Shown in pieces: positions 36,357 to 48,227 of a DNA stretch of 64,000 bases (position 1 is the stretch's first letter; each line of letters begins with the position of its first letter). Origin of the DNA: Calophaca sinica (lineage: Eukaryota > Streptophyta > Magnoliopsida > Fabales > Fabaceae); NCBI GenBank assembly GCA_037113605.1, contig CM073734.1, positions 91,394,337-91,458,336 of the forward strand. Reading direction: 5' to 3'. Below the pieces are notes generated by a model. The model was not told where the DNA came from. It was given only the letters and a program-made list of their open reading frames with translations, and did not search any database. A program made the translations under genes and the position numbers.

Positions 36357-36920
36357 ACGATTAATAGTACAATCAAAATAATATAAAATTTATTTTAATA
36401 AAATTTATTATATAATATAATATATACAATATATTATGATATATGTTATATATTCCTTCCATTCGAAAACTATTGATATTTTAGCCTTTGTTTTTGTTCC
36501 AAAATTATTATTGTTTTAGAAATCCAATGTCTAATTAATAAATTTTTTTTCAACTATGCCCTTAGCATGTGTTTGTTTTTAGTGATTTAGGGACGAAAAA
36601 AAACAGTAGCGGAAGAGGCAGAGGAGAAATTATAAACTTCTACTATTTCGTGTACGTGAGAAGTAGCAAAAAGATCGAGAACAAAATAGTTGGGGCCCAC
36701 TTACATTTTGTTTCTTCGCTCCACTGCGAAGAAATGGAGATGAGAGGTGATTTTGTCTTTGTTTTCCATATTTACCCCTCTTTAGAGAGTGTTGAAACGT
36801 GGACATTTCTGATGCTCTGTCCTTAATTGCATGTTGCAAGTATAAAATGTGGTGGGGTTAGGGGTCTTGAAACATGGCCAGGACTTCTTGTGGTTAATTG
36901 CAAAGTTTGAACGAGCAACC
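36357..36920. other. AT-rich spacer
   Basis: Includes a partial Stowaway-like end (ccttccattcgaaaac near 36456). Open frames at 36569-36839 show no family signal. Confidence 0.4.
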
Positions 36921-36949
36921 ACATTTTTTTCCAGTATTCTTGCGAGCTA

Positions 36950-37445
36950 ATTGTTTCTTGTGTTGCCTATATTTCTCAATCTTTTTCACGACACAAGACC
37001 AACATCGTCTTCCGTCCATGTGCATTAGTGTCTAGCCTCGAATTGACAATGACAAATCCTAACTGCCTTTTTATGGCTCGGTCCCAATTCAAGAAATCAT
37101 CTCGGGTATCAAATACCTGAGTTAAACCTAGACCACATTATTACCATGTTTTTATTTTGATAACTTGAAAATAAATTTCACGATTCAAACCACTAACATC
37201 GTCCGTGATGGAGTGCTCATTAAAGTATGGATATTCAACTCTAGGTTCAAATTTCATCCATTGTTCTCCATTCGCTAACCACGACGATGACATGGTATTT
37301 GACATCCAATCAGATGGCATTGTATCCGATGTCCACTTAGATGGCATGGAATTTGACATCAACTCATATGACATTGTCACTTACTCGGACACCAAGCCCA
37401 TCCACCAGTCCATACCTATTTCAATTAATCAAACACGTAGAATTT
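36950..37445 (-). pseudogene. Fragment of a FAR1/MULE transposase N-terminus
   Basis: On the minus strand, blocks at 37010-37110 (TRDDFLNW, RAIKRQLGFVIVNSRLDT) match the N-terminal FAR1-type region of the MULE-2 transposase (TRDDLSCW, GKQNGFVIVIARPDT at about 29860-29970). Upstream of it, at 37260-37390, is a run of about four nine- to ten-residue units (SMPSKWTSD, TMPSDWMSN, TMSSSWLAN). Rearrangement or decay has removed the rest. The solo LTR at 37474 lies just upstream of the fragment. Confidence 0.55.
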
Positions 37446-39951
37446 AAATATTTTTTGGTTTCGAGTAGACCTCTGTAACACCTGTACTTTTCACTACAGT
37501 ACTTTTTGTGCTACTGTGAATGATTTGTGATTATTTGTGTGATTATTTTGTAAGCATATTTACATTTTTCCAATGAAAAATGTTATACGCAATTATTTTT
37601 TCTAGTGCGCGTTAATTAAATTTCTTGAGATAATTTAATTTACGCAATTTATCGCAAATCGAGCAATCGGTAACTTCCCAACGCCGCAATTTTGCGATGC
37701 TGAGACCCGTTTGACTAAGTCAAAATAGAATCTAGAGGGTTAGTGAGAGTCGTTGGATAAGGTAAGGTGGCGTGATGAGGTGTCGCCATTTTATTTGTTT
37801 AATTTGCAAATATCTTACCTAACCTTATCTTTTAACCATGACTTAAATGTGGCTTGACTTGGATTTTTTTTTGAGCCATTTTCTTCTCCTTCTCCCTTGA
37901 TGAATGTCGCGGCCATCTCCTTCTTCTTCCTCCATCTTCTTTGTTCATTTTCTTCAAAAAGAAAGCTAGAGAAAACTTAGAGAAACCAAGAGAGATTTTG
38001 CAAGAAAAATCCTTCCTCCTTCTAACTTGTGCAGCTGCGGCCATAGCCTCCTTTTTGTGCTTCAATCTTTTGTTTCTTTGAGCTAAAACTTGTGTGAGGA
38101 GGTGTATGTGTTTTAGTGAGAAGATCTAGAGATATTTGGAGAGTTTTGGGAGTTGTTTTCTCCTCCATTTTCTTGAAGGTAGCCGAGAGTTTGAGGGAGA
38201 GTTTTGAAACTTGTTTTCCCTTCTATTTTCCACTTGAAAGCCGTGAGATCTTTAGGGTTTTGAGTGAGGGTTCTTAGCTCTTTTGTTTCTAATTATTTGT
38301 TGTTGATTTGTTGTTGTTGTTGTTGTTGTTGTTGATTTTGGAAAACTCTTCCATTTCTTTTGGTTGTTTTAAAACGTGAACTTTGTGATGATTTTGGGGA
38401 AGGATTCTCTTTTATTTCCTTGTTATTTGTTGTTGATGTTGTGGTTGTCGTTGTTGTTGATGATTTTGAGAGTTTTCCTTTTCTTTTGATGTCTTAAAAC
38501 CGTGAACTTGTGGGGTTGTTTTGGGTGAGTATTTCAACTTCTATTTCTAGTGATTTTGTTGATGTTTTGTTGTGGTTGTTGTTGATGTTGTTCTTTTTTA
38601 GAAAAACTGTGAGTTGTTTTTCAAAAAAGAAAAAATGATTTCAAGATTTTCTTTGAAGATCTTTTGTTGGTTTTGTTGTTGTTGTGGTTTAGGAGTTGTA
38701 GAAAAGAGTTTTGTGTTGATCTTTTGTTAAAAAGCTTTTGTGTGTGAGTTAGAGTGATTTTAAGAAGTGGATCTTGGGGGGGGGGTGTGTGTGTAAGCCG
38801 TGAGTTTTCTTCGAGAAAAAAAAATGATTTCAAGTTTTAATACTTGATTCTTAGTGATTTTGTTGTTGTTGGTGTTTAACAGTTTTAGAGAAAGATTTGG
38901 TTTAAAAGATTTTTAAAGAGAAGTGATTTTGTGGTTTTAGTGTTAGATATAGTTTTAATCGTTGTTTAAAAAAATGTGTTTTGATGATTTTAAGATAATG
39001 AGAACTTAATCTCAAAGAAACCATAGTGTTCTTGAGAATGTTGAGTCTTGAGAATAAAAGTTAGATTTTTTGTGTTTGAACGAAAGAAAGAGATTTGGTG
39101 TTGTTTTTAGGAAAACCATTTTTGTGTGTGTATTTGTGTTGGCGATGTTTTCTTGGTGATAGCATGTCACCGTGACCGTGTTCGTGGTCGAGGTTGAGTA
39201 GAGATCATGGATTGGAGTAAAGCATCAGTGAATTGTAAGAGCTCTTCACATTATGTGTGTTTGTGTTGTGTTGTATGATTGATTGTTTGGTGTTGATATA
39301 TTGAGAAGTTTGTTTTGTGATGTTGTTATTGAGGTGCTATTGTTGGTTTAAGTGTTGTATTATTATTCCTTATGTATTTTTTGAATGCATCAATGATTTG
39401 ATATGTTGGGTGAATGGTGGGTGATGAGAAATTATTGTTGGAGAATAGGTGTTGAGTTACAAACTATTTTACGGATCAGAGAGAGAGCTAGAGTTAGAGT
39501 TGTCTAAAAGATTTTCTAAACCTACTACGTAAGGGTAGTTGGAAACATCAGCGTAATGTCGAGGTAGCTTACGCAGTGGTTAAGCTGATGTTGGGTAGCT
39601 GCATGGTTGTGCAGTGGTTAAGCTGAGGCTGGGTAGCTGCGTGGTACTAAGGTAACTGCGGAGTGCTATAACTATTCTATGCGGTGGAAAAACTTTTGTG
39701 TGGTAGTGAGTGTGAGTTGGTGTTCCAATCCGAGAATCCAGTGTAGGACCGGAGTTGGTGAGTCGTGACCTATTGTATCCTATGTGTGGACCAGTGCCGA
39801 TGATTGGTATGGGTAAGTAGTTGAGATGAACAAGAGTTGTTGTGTCCTGAGGATGTTGTGTGATTCGTGTGATCTTATGTTGGGGAAACCTAGTTGATAA
39901 GTTGAAGGTGTATAAGCGAGATGATTAACGGATGTCTGATGATTATTTAAT

Positions 39952-40134
39952 ATGATTTGTGTTGTATATCTATATCTTGTTGTTATATGTTTTGTTGAGA
40001 AGATGACCCTTGCCTGTGGTTCTCCAATTTCAATGGATGATACCCAGATGATGGATCTGCAGAGCGATAGAGACTACTGGCGAGTGCTAAGGAGGTTTCT
40101 ACCCGATTACTCTGATTGTGTTGTATTTTATTAA
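39952..40134 (+). pseudogene. Short coding-like tail in the 3-kb LTR
   Basis: A frame near the LTR 3' end reads MTLACGSPISMDDTQMMDLQ followed by SDRDYWRVLRRFLPDYSD and a stop. By position it corresponds to the acidic-tail coding block in the 4.2-kb LTR. Homology is an inference from position only. Confidence 0.25.
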
Positions 40135-40262
40135 ACTTACTAGAGAGTTCAGTATGTGTTGTAGTGTGCTGATCAGATGTAGAAGAGTTTTTGTTTTCCG
40201 TTGTATTTTCATTTGAGTTGTATTCACATTTTTAAAAACAATGTTTGCTTCGAGCGACCTGC

Positions 40263-40289
<27 letters not shown>
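40263..40289. repeat. (TA)n microsatellite
   Basis: About 13 TA units inside the LTR. Confidence 0.9.
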
Positions 40290-40296
<7 letters not shown>

Positions 40297-40526
40297 AATT
40301 CAGTTGCATGGTTAATTATGTGTATTGTGTTATTAATTGAGCATCATGCTTTGAAAACACTACCATAATCTGACTTGTTGTTTTAAAAACAGGTTTTGAA
40401 AAGAGAAGAGAAATTTTATTTATATATTTGTGAAAACCATGCAAGAAGAGTGATTTTTAATCAAATGCATATCCGCATTCTGAGTCGAGATTAGAGAGGT
40501 GACGCTCCAGGAGACGGGGTGTTGCA

Positions 40527-41103
40527 ACCCCGAAGCCTTAATTCCTAAAAGCAAATAGGGAACCTCTGGAACTTAAATTTCGGAACGTAGCGAGTCCGGG
40601 AGTATGTCTTCGGAAACATTTAAACATGTCCTGAAATCAATTTTCGGAGAGATGACAAACTCAGGATAAAATACCTCAGAAGTAACTCAAACGAGGGAAA
40701 TTACCACCCAAATGATGAATTAAACCCTAAAATCACTAAAATTAGGTACCAAAATGTGGGTGATGGATTGAGAGGAAGATCAAAGTGAGAGGAAGAGGGA
40801 AATGAGAGAAAGAGGAAATTGAGGGAGTGTAATCTTTTTTTAGGTTTAAAACAAGTCGTGATATCGTTTGGAATTGGAACTATACTTTCGGAGAGAACTA
40901 AATGTTTCAAAAAATGAACATCCAGAAGGCAATTTAACATGGGGCATAAGTCCAATACGTTCAAAAGTTTACTTCCGGATAATGGCATCTTGGGAAAAAA
41001 ATGAAAAGCTACACGAGGGGTGTATGTCAGCAAAAACAAGGGGTGTCTTTAGTTATTTCCTACTTTTTTTGTTGGCATAAAGGGGTCAAGGCCCAAAAAC
41101 AAA
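40527..41103. other. Right flank of the 3-kb LTR
   Basis: Repeated ttcgga/tccgga-type motifs occur at 40580-40670 and 40880-40980, on both strands. This could be the subterminal region of the MULE whose transposase fragment lies at 36950-37445. No gene supported. Confidence 0.35.
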
Positions 41104-41400
41104 CACTACAAGAATATTTCGTATTTCCTACTGGACATTTCCAGCGGCATCTGGGCCATCGGTATTTTCGGCGGCCTAAGCCCTAAAAAATGCTTTGCAA
41201 ATTTTCAAGCAAGATTACCGGCGGCTCGGGCCCTTGGAAAGGTCTGGTGTGTATTACCGTCGGCCAGGCTATTGGAAACCTTGCGCGCCAATATTCAAAA
41301 TCTGAATTTCAAAATTACTGAGGGCCTTAGCCATTGGAAACTCCCGCCTAATGATTACCGATGGTCTGGCCCTCGGAAACGCACAACAAAATAAGTTTTA
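41104..41400 (+). mobile_element. CACTA element end with subterminal repeats
   Basis: Begins CACTACAAGAATATTTCG. Five or so imperfect copies of a subterminal unit follow (attaccg-cggc then ggcc-ttggaaa), typical of plant CACTA ends. The other end was not located, so the element is truncated or its partner lies in unrecognised sequence. Confidence 0.55.
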
Positions 41401-42148
41401 ATAAGGCGAACAACTTCGTCTCCCTTCCCCATTTCTGCAACTCCTTCCCTCTTCATCTCCCTCACCTCTCATCGTCTCTCTCTCCCCCTCACGAACTCAG
41501 TCTCCCTCTCGCTCACCGTCTCTGTCTCTTTCACTTCCCCTCTCCTTCACCATTTCCGTCTTTCTCAGCCCTGTTCACTTTGTCACCCAAAAAATTTGTA
41601 ACCACCGCTGTTGATTCTGTCAAGATGAACTACCATGGGTAACATCCCAAACGAAGGTATAAGTGTCATGATCCTGCGATAGTGACACCACCAATCTTTT
41701 TTCATGTTTTTTTTCCTCGTATAACCCATCCACGAATAGATTGAAATAGTAATGCTTAAAGAGAGAAATTCTGGTTTCTATAAGAAAGACAATGACAATA
41801 TATGGGAGATTGTTCAGAGTCTGAAACGAATATCAAAACAAATTATTTGGTGATGAAATCCATTCGTATATCATAAGTGTGAGATTCACCGATTCAAGAA
41901 AAAAAAGCTATTTGCAATTCGTTTTCCTCCATCTTGTTGCATGGACAACTATAGTAGTCCTGTTTTTACCGTTCTTAACTAAATATATAAATCAACCATC
42001 ACTAACGGTCTTCAAAAGATACATGTTTAACTGCATTCTTAATAAAAAAAACTATCTCTTTGTGTCTAGAACAATAAGAACTGGATATATGGGAAAATAT
42101 CTAACTTTTATCTTTGTTAGACTAAGAAAGGGGGACATGCAAAATCAG

Positions 42149-42292
42149 TGTAAACCAGTTTTACACCGTCGTTCAATGAGAACTCATCATTGTGCAATTA
42201 TTTTTAAAATACAATTGCAAAGGGGGTTGATGTGACAATATGATGAACTCTCATTGGATATTGATGTAAAAATATTTTACACCGACGGTGTA
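42149..42292. mobile_element. Small foldback MITE
   Basis: ttttacaccgtcgttcaatg followed by agaactcatca is the imperfect inverted partner of the right part, which ends accgacggtgta. About 144 bp, borders approximate. Confidence 0.45.
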
Positions 42293-42455
42293 TCCCGTTA
42301 AACTCGCATTTATTTGGACTTTGTTTTTTGTTAAAAGCAGTTAAAACTTAAACCCCTACTTACGTCACATGGATGATCGAGCGTTCTGGACTTCTAGTGA
42401 CCGCATAGAGATGGAGCACCAATGAACGAGACATTTATTTTTTAATTATTAATTA

Positions 42456-42822
42456 GGTTTAATTGCATTTTTTGGTCCCATAACTCTCTCAATTTGGCGA
42501 TTTTGATCTCTTTATATATTTTTGGCGATTTTGGTTCCCAACTTTTTCAATTTGGCGATTTTGATCTCGTACTTTTTAATTACACTTTTGGTCTCTTAAA
42601 ATCATATATATTTTTTTCTGTACTTTTGGTCCAAAAAATCTTGAATTTTGAGAAAGTGGGGACCAAAAGTGCACAATCTACAATTTTTAGACCAAATGTG
42701 CAATTAAAAAAAAGGGACCAAAATTGCTAAATTGAGAAATTTAAGGAACCAAAATTGTAAAAAATATAAAATAAGGAGACAAAAATCGCCAAATATGAAA
42801 AAGCTGGAGAACTAATTAAACC
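42456..42822. mobile_element. MULE-MITE with perfect 9-bp TSD
   Basis: The ends GGTTTAATT and AATTAAACC are inverted. The similarity continues inward through tttggcgatttt-gatctc blocks. The 9-bp duplication TATTAATTA flanks it (42447-42455 and 42823-42831). It is of the same general family as 9972-10468. 367 bp, non-coding. Confidence 0.8.
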
Positions 42823-42908
42823 TATTAATTATTAGTTAAAAACCCATGGGCGAATCTAGACCATTAAACACAGTGCAAAGTTGAGATATGGTCACTTTAC
42901 CCATTAAT

Positions 42909-44165
42909 GCTCTGATTGGTTACGAGGAAAAATTGTGAATAGAGAAATTATGAAGAGAGAGTGAAAGAAGAGAGAAAGATGTGAGAAATATGGTAGATTT
43001 GGGGTATTGATTGGTTTATGAGAAAGAGAAGAGAAATAGAAGAGAGAAAAATGTGTTTAATTTTTGAAATGACAAAAATATCCTTCTGCTAAAAAAGATA
43101 ATATACAATTAAAAATTAATAAATTAATTCACTCAAATTGTTTCCCCCTGTAACAAAAAAAAATTTGTTTCCCCCTTCCCCACGTTTTTTTATCCCTTGC
43201 GTTAATGGAGGGGAGGGGAAGGGAAGGGATGAAAAGGGAGGGGAGTGGAGCCTTTGCTTGTTTGGCTCAGGAGGGGCTCCCTTCCCCTCCATTAAAATCT
43301 CTCCTCTCCTTTCCCCTCGTTTGAACCAAACAGACCCTTAATGGAGGGGAGGGGAGGGGAAGGGAGGGGAGAGGAGCCTTTGCTTGTTTGGTTCAGGAAG
43401 GGAGGGGAGCCTTTGCTTGTTTGGCTCAGGAGGAGAGGGGAGGGATTTTAATGGAGGGAATGGATTAATTTACTAGTATATCCTTATAGTCTTTTATATT
43501 ATATTATATATAAAGATATTTAAGTAATTTTATTTTAAATAATTTAATCTCCCCTCCCCTCCACTCCAAAACCCCCCACTTTGGGAGGGGAGCCAAAATT
43601 GGCTTAGGAGAGATTTTGCTCCCCTCCCCTCCTCTTAAAAAAATTAAACCAAACAAACATAATTTAAAATAACCCATCCCCTCCCCTCCAAAACCCCCAA
43701 CCAAACACACCATAAAATCTCTCCCCCCATTTCCCCTCATTTGAATCAAACAGACCCTAAAAGAAAAAATTCAACCCACTACATTTCCCAACTCCACACC
43801 CATTATGATTAATTAATTAATTAAATTAATAAAAAAATAACCTTGTGCATTCCACCTCCCCCACGTTTTTATCTTCCCAAACCTTTCTTCCCCACTTTAG
43901 CGCAACTCACACACAGTGCACTGTGTATCACCGAGTGGTGCTCTGGACATGCTGAGATGCAGGAAACATGGGTAGGAATGGAAAAAAGACAATTTTGAAG
44001 CGTTCTCTCTCATTTCTTCGCATTAGTGGAGAGAAACGAAAACAGTGTGGGACTCACGTTATTTGATTCTCTCGCCTCTATTTCTTTGGTATACCAAACA
44101 AGAGAGATAGTGCATTTCTGAGCTCTCTCTCTCTCGTCCCTTGCTCTCTGAAACCAATCAAAGGC
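42909..44165. mobile_element. hAT-like or foldback element A with a nested insertion
   Basis: The left end GCTCTGATTGGTTACGAG and the reversed right end GCCTTTGATTGGTTTCAGAG are inverted repeats. The left inner part (42930-43070) is strongly similar to 44180-44340 of the neighbouring element. The G-rich and C-rich block at 43138-43760 looks like a later insertion. Flanking duplication not seen. Confidence 0.4.
43195..43760. repeat. G-rich/C-rich inverted repeat block
   Basis: Runs of ggaggggaggggaaggg (43205-43460) face complementary ctcccctcccctcc runs (43550-43740). The phrase cctttgcttgtttgg(c/t)tc occurs three times (about 43251, 43377, 43409). A caaacagaccct motif ends two sub-blocks (near 43338 and 43758). 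Non-coding. Confidence 0.6.
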
Positions 44166-44168
44166 TAA

Positions 44169-44597
44169 GGGTGCGTTTGGTTCCGGAGAGAAGTTGTGAA
44201 GAGAGAAATATGTGAGAGAGAGTATATGAAGAGAGAAATAGGTGAGAAATAGAGTAGATTTGGGGTATTGTTTGGTTTATGAGAAAGAGAAGAGAAAAAG
44301 AGAAGAGAGAAGTGTTGGTTATTTTTGAAAAGACATTAATGTCCTTGACTAAAAATTTAAATAGTTTGAGATATAGAGAGAGAATATGGGTATTAAATGG
44401 AAAAGGGCAACAAAATCAGCGTGAGAGACGTTTTCTTCTCTAATCCAAGGAGAAAAAAAAAGTGCATGGGTCCCACCAAAAATTTTTCTCTCTTCTCGTT
44501 TTCTACCCTTTCCAAACAGGAGAAAATATTGTTTTCTCCGCATTCTCTCTCGTTTCCTTTTCTCTCTCGCCATTTCACCACGTAACAAACACCGCAT
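44169..44597. mobile_element. hAT-like element B next to element A
   Basis: GGGTGCGTTTGGTTCC at the left resembles the reversed right end ATGCGGTGTTTGTTACG. The interior shares agagaga-rich DNA with element A. It ends about 290 bp before the AP5Z1 start codon, so it may lie within the promoter. Confidence 0.45.
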
Positions 44598-44883
44598 AAG
44601 TGAGAAGACTCACCTCATAGGAACCGGATCCAACACGCACTTCCGCAAATGCCAAATAGTCAATTTAGTTGGCCTAGTAAATGTCGTTAGAAGAAGAGCA
44701 CGGGGAAAAACGTCTAGTCGTTTTGGTGACACTTGGTCCGGTACCATTCCACTCCGAGAGTAACCATTTTGCTCCGTGAAAGAAGGAAGTGCACCTCCTT
44801 GTCCTCTCTCCCCGTCTCAGTGTTGCTGCTTCGCTCGCCACAGTTCAATTCGATCTCATTTGTCTCATAATTTGGTTCTGAAA

Positions 44884-45425
44884 ATGTCGGAGCAAGACAG
44901 AGGTTGGGATTTTCACCTCCGAACGCTGTCTATCAGTGCCAGAGACTCCAACACCGCCAACGATCCCGCTTCCGATCCCTCTCTTCTTCAATCCGTAAAA
45001 TTTTTAGATTTGCGTTCCAACATGTTCTCTCTCCTTTTCTCTGTCTTTATATGTAAATATATTTTATCGTTGTTGTTGTTCTGATTAGGTGAAGAGGCTT
45101 CATGAATTATGTAAAGCCGAGAATTCCGAGGACTTGGTAGCTAGGGTTTATCCCCAGATTAACAAGATTTTCCAGCGCGCTGTGGCTTCCCTTTCTCAAT
45201 CTCGAACCTCCAATGGTCTTCTTTTACTAGTATGTCTCTTTTTTTTTGTTAAAAAAAATTAATTTTATCCTAATGTCTGCTTTATTCATTTAAATTCAAT
45301 TCAGTGTTTTCTTGTTTGGTTCTCAGGCAATTCTTCAGTTTTACCTAGACTTTGGGGAAGTTGTTCTTCATGATGCTGATCCTAGTCTCAGGACCTTTTT
45401 TCGTTCGTGCTTGAGCAGGTAATTT

Positions 45426-45465
<40 letters not shown>

Positions 45466-48187
45466 CATGGGTGACGGAAGTTAATGTTGATCATTCAATT
45501 TTACATGGATTATTGAGATTGGTTTTGCTTAAATTTAATCTTGACTGTCATAAAGTCTCAAGTCTCAACCAACGCTCCCACTTAATACACCATCAATCTC
45601 TCCGTGTGTGTGTGTGCGCAGCTTATTAAGTAGTTCTTGGAAGTTCATATTCTGATATAGCATTGCTTGTTCTCTTGTGCCTCTTTTAGTCTTTACGCAA
45701 TCCTTTCTAAATAACAATGCTACCAAGAATGGGGGAAAGGAAAGGAATAGGGTGAGAAAGTTCCACCATAAGGTTTTTGGGGACACTAATGTTTAGTACA
45801 CGCTTGAAATCAAAGATCAATGGTTAAAATTTAAAGGAATAAATTTAACAGAATATATTGTTCTGAAATCTGAAATATGTGAAACACTTGTTGGTCTTGC
45901 TTGCAAAAACTCGAACCAAACACGTAATGCATTTTAATATGAATTGGAACTGCAGATTGCAGAACATGCCACAGAAATCCGAAACTTGAAAATACTCACA
46001 AGAATCTAAATTATCATTACCTATTATAGACTTCTACTAGAGTGGGATTACATTTACATGGCTCGATCAAACATCTAGTGCTTGATGATAATGAGCAGAG
46101 CAGAATTTCAAGTGGAAGACTGGGAATACCAAAAAATTGAATAGTAATGGCAACCAGTTATTTATCATTGTTGTTCGCTCATGCTGCCATTATTGAGAGG
46201 CAAGAGCAGGAGAGGTGTGAGCCAGAGGTCAGGGAGTCTTGATGATTTGTTGAGCATGAGAGTACCTGGAAAGTTTACCCTACTCGGTCTCAATCACGAT
46301 ACTGTTTACCCCTAAAATCATGTGAAAGATTATTCCAATAAAACTTACACCATCTCCTTCTTGACCAGACAAACAGCAATTAAAAGGGGAAATTTCAAAT
46401 TTTATGACCGGAAAGTTTATTCCACAAAGTACTGTACTAATCACACGCAGGCATTTCCCCCCTACCTCCACCTACTCTTATTTGAGGTGGTTATCACTTG
46501 TAATCTTTTCTGATACCTCCAAAAAAGCAATATTATGAACATTGGATTTATCTTTCTATAAAATTATTTGTATCCTGTTTCAGGGAGTTTGCTGATCCTG
46601 TTGTTTCAGAAGCAATGCTTGAATTTCTCATTATCAACAAGAAGAAGCTTTTAACCGCCTTCCCTAACTTATTGCCCCAGGTATAGCCAATGCTCTGCTG
46701 CACTGACGATTATTACAAGTGTATCATGCAATAAAATAAAGAAGTTTAATGTTTCATATGAAAAAATATTTGGTGTAGAGTATTTTGTTTAATTGGGTGC
46801 TTTTAGGTATTAAAGTCTTCAGGGTGATAAAAAAAAAAAAAAGCGCTGCTGATGGATTGAATTATGTTGGCTTTGGGTTGGGTTCAAACTGCCATATGTT
46901 TCATTCTGGAAATTGTGAATTTTTAGAATCTAACTTGATGTATGAATCAAAGTGCAATGAAGTTAACCTCTTGATTCTCGAGCTTATAACCTTCGGGCTT
47001 TGGATCTTGCCTTTTATCCCAACTAATTAGTAGCCTGTGAAATGAACAATTTTTTTGGGATCAAATTTTAATGTATTTAAATTATTATTTAGTAAATAAA
47101 TATTTTAATGTGTGTATACATTAGGTTTAAGTATAATAATATACATATCTAAATGTTATACATTTAAACATTACCTTGACATTTATTTCCTTGAAAAAAT
47201 AATGCACAGGAAATTCTATTCAGGGATTTAATTTGAATTTGATATGTAGGTATTAGGGGATAATTAGTTTGAATCTGAATTTGGTATGCTGATATTAAGG
47301 GATAAATAGGAAAAGGAAATTGAGATAGACACTCGTTTGAATTTGAGTTAGAAAAACAAGGAGAAAAATAAAAAATGAGAGTGGCAACATGGAGATTTTT
47401 CAAGAGGCCATGTGGTTTCTTGTGGGCTAGAGTTTAACGAGTGCGTGTCTTGTGTTCAAGAGTGAGGACTCTCATTTGATATATAGGGGTGGATAATGGC
47501 AGTACATTTCTATCTGATATCATCTATAATTATTCTTTTGGCAGTTTTTTCCATTGTTGTTAAAGCTGATAGCTTGGAATGGTGAAAGGTATGTATCTTT
47601 TTTCTTAAGTTGTTTTTTTAAAAGAAGAAGAGAGGGGGGGGGGACAGAGAACTTAGGCAAATACTTTTTTCTGCCATATTCTGAAACATTTGATATAATC
47701 TATAGCTGTTCGTGTGTTCTATCTTGTGCTTCCAAATCTTAAAATGCATAAGGCTTTTTTGTCTTTTTTTTTCCTCCAAGCATTTTATGCTTTAAAGATG
47801 CAAAGATCTAGTTTCAACAGGGATGATAACATGTTAGACTAACCTCTTTACAAGGTTGGTAAATATTTAAAAGGAAATCTGTTTAGTTGCCTGTTGCTAG
47901 AAATTTTAACTTGCACTGTCCTTGATTGTCAAGTAGGAATGTATTGTCACTTCTGAATGGAATCAAATATAATTGGTTCTCAGTATCAATTTTTTTTTTG
48001 TCCCTCTAGTTGCTCTGTAGCTATTTCTTTATGCAAGTTTTTGTTCGTCATTTTTGGAGAGTGTAAGGCGTGTCACAGATCCTTGGACCAGTTTTTGATG
48101 ATTAAATTTGCTGGTGTTTGTAGAAGTAAAGAAGCCAGAGTTTGTGGCAATGTGCTGTCTATGCTACAATATGGTGTATAGTTTGGA

Positions 48188-48227
<40 letters not shown>

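Larger units (their letters stand above)
37474..40526 (+). mobile_element. Solo LTR (3.05 kb), probably Ty3/gypsy
   Basis: Starts TGTAACACCTGTAC and ends GACGGGGTGTTGCA. The flanking pentamers acctc (37469-37473) and acccc (40527-40531) agree at four of five positions. The layout resembles the 12873-17093 LTR read on its minus strand: a TGTAACA(C/T)C start, a leader-like pyrimidine/purine-rich zone, long low-complexity T/G-rich DNA, then a short coding-like tail. No primer site, polypurine tract or reverse transcriptase is seen. Repeats inside include ttgttgttgttg runs and a gtggttaagctga repeat at 39570-39640. Confidence 0.6.

Noticed and set aside
36569..36839. Overlapping open frames on both strands near 36.6-36.8 kb
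   Set aside because: No motif, no splice or promoter context, and no consistent codon pattern.
44397..44597. Open frames within element B
   Set aside because: They are purine/pyrimidine-biased translation products of an agagaga-rich MITE.
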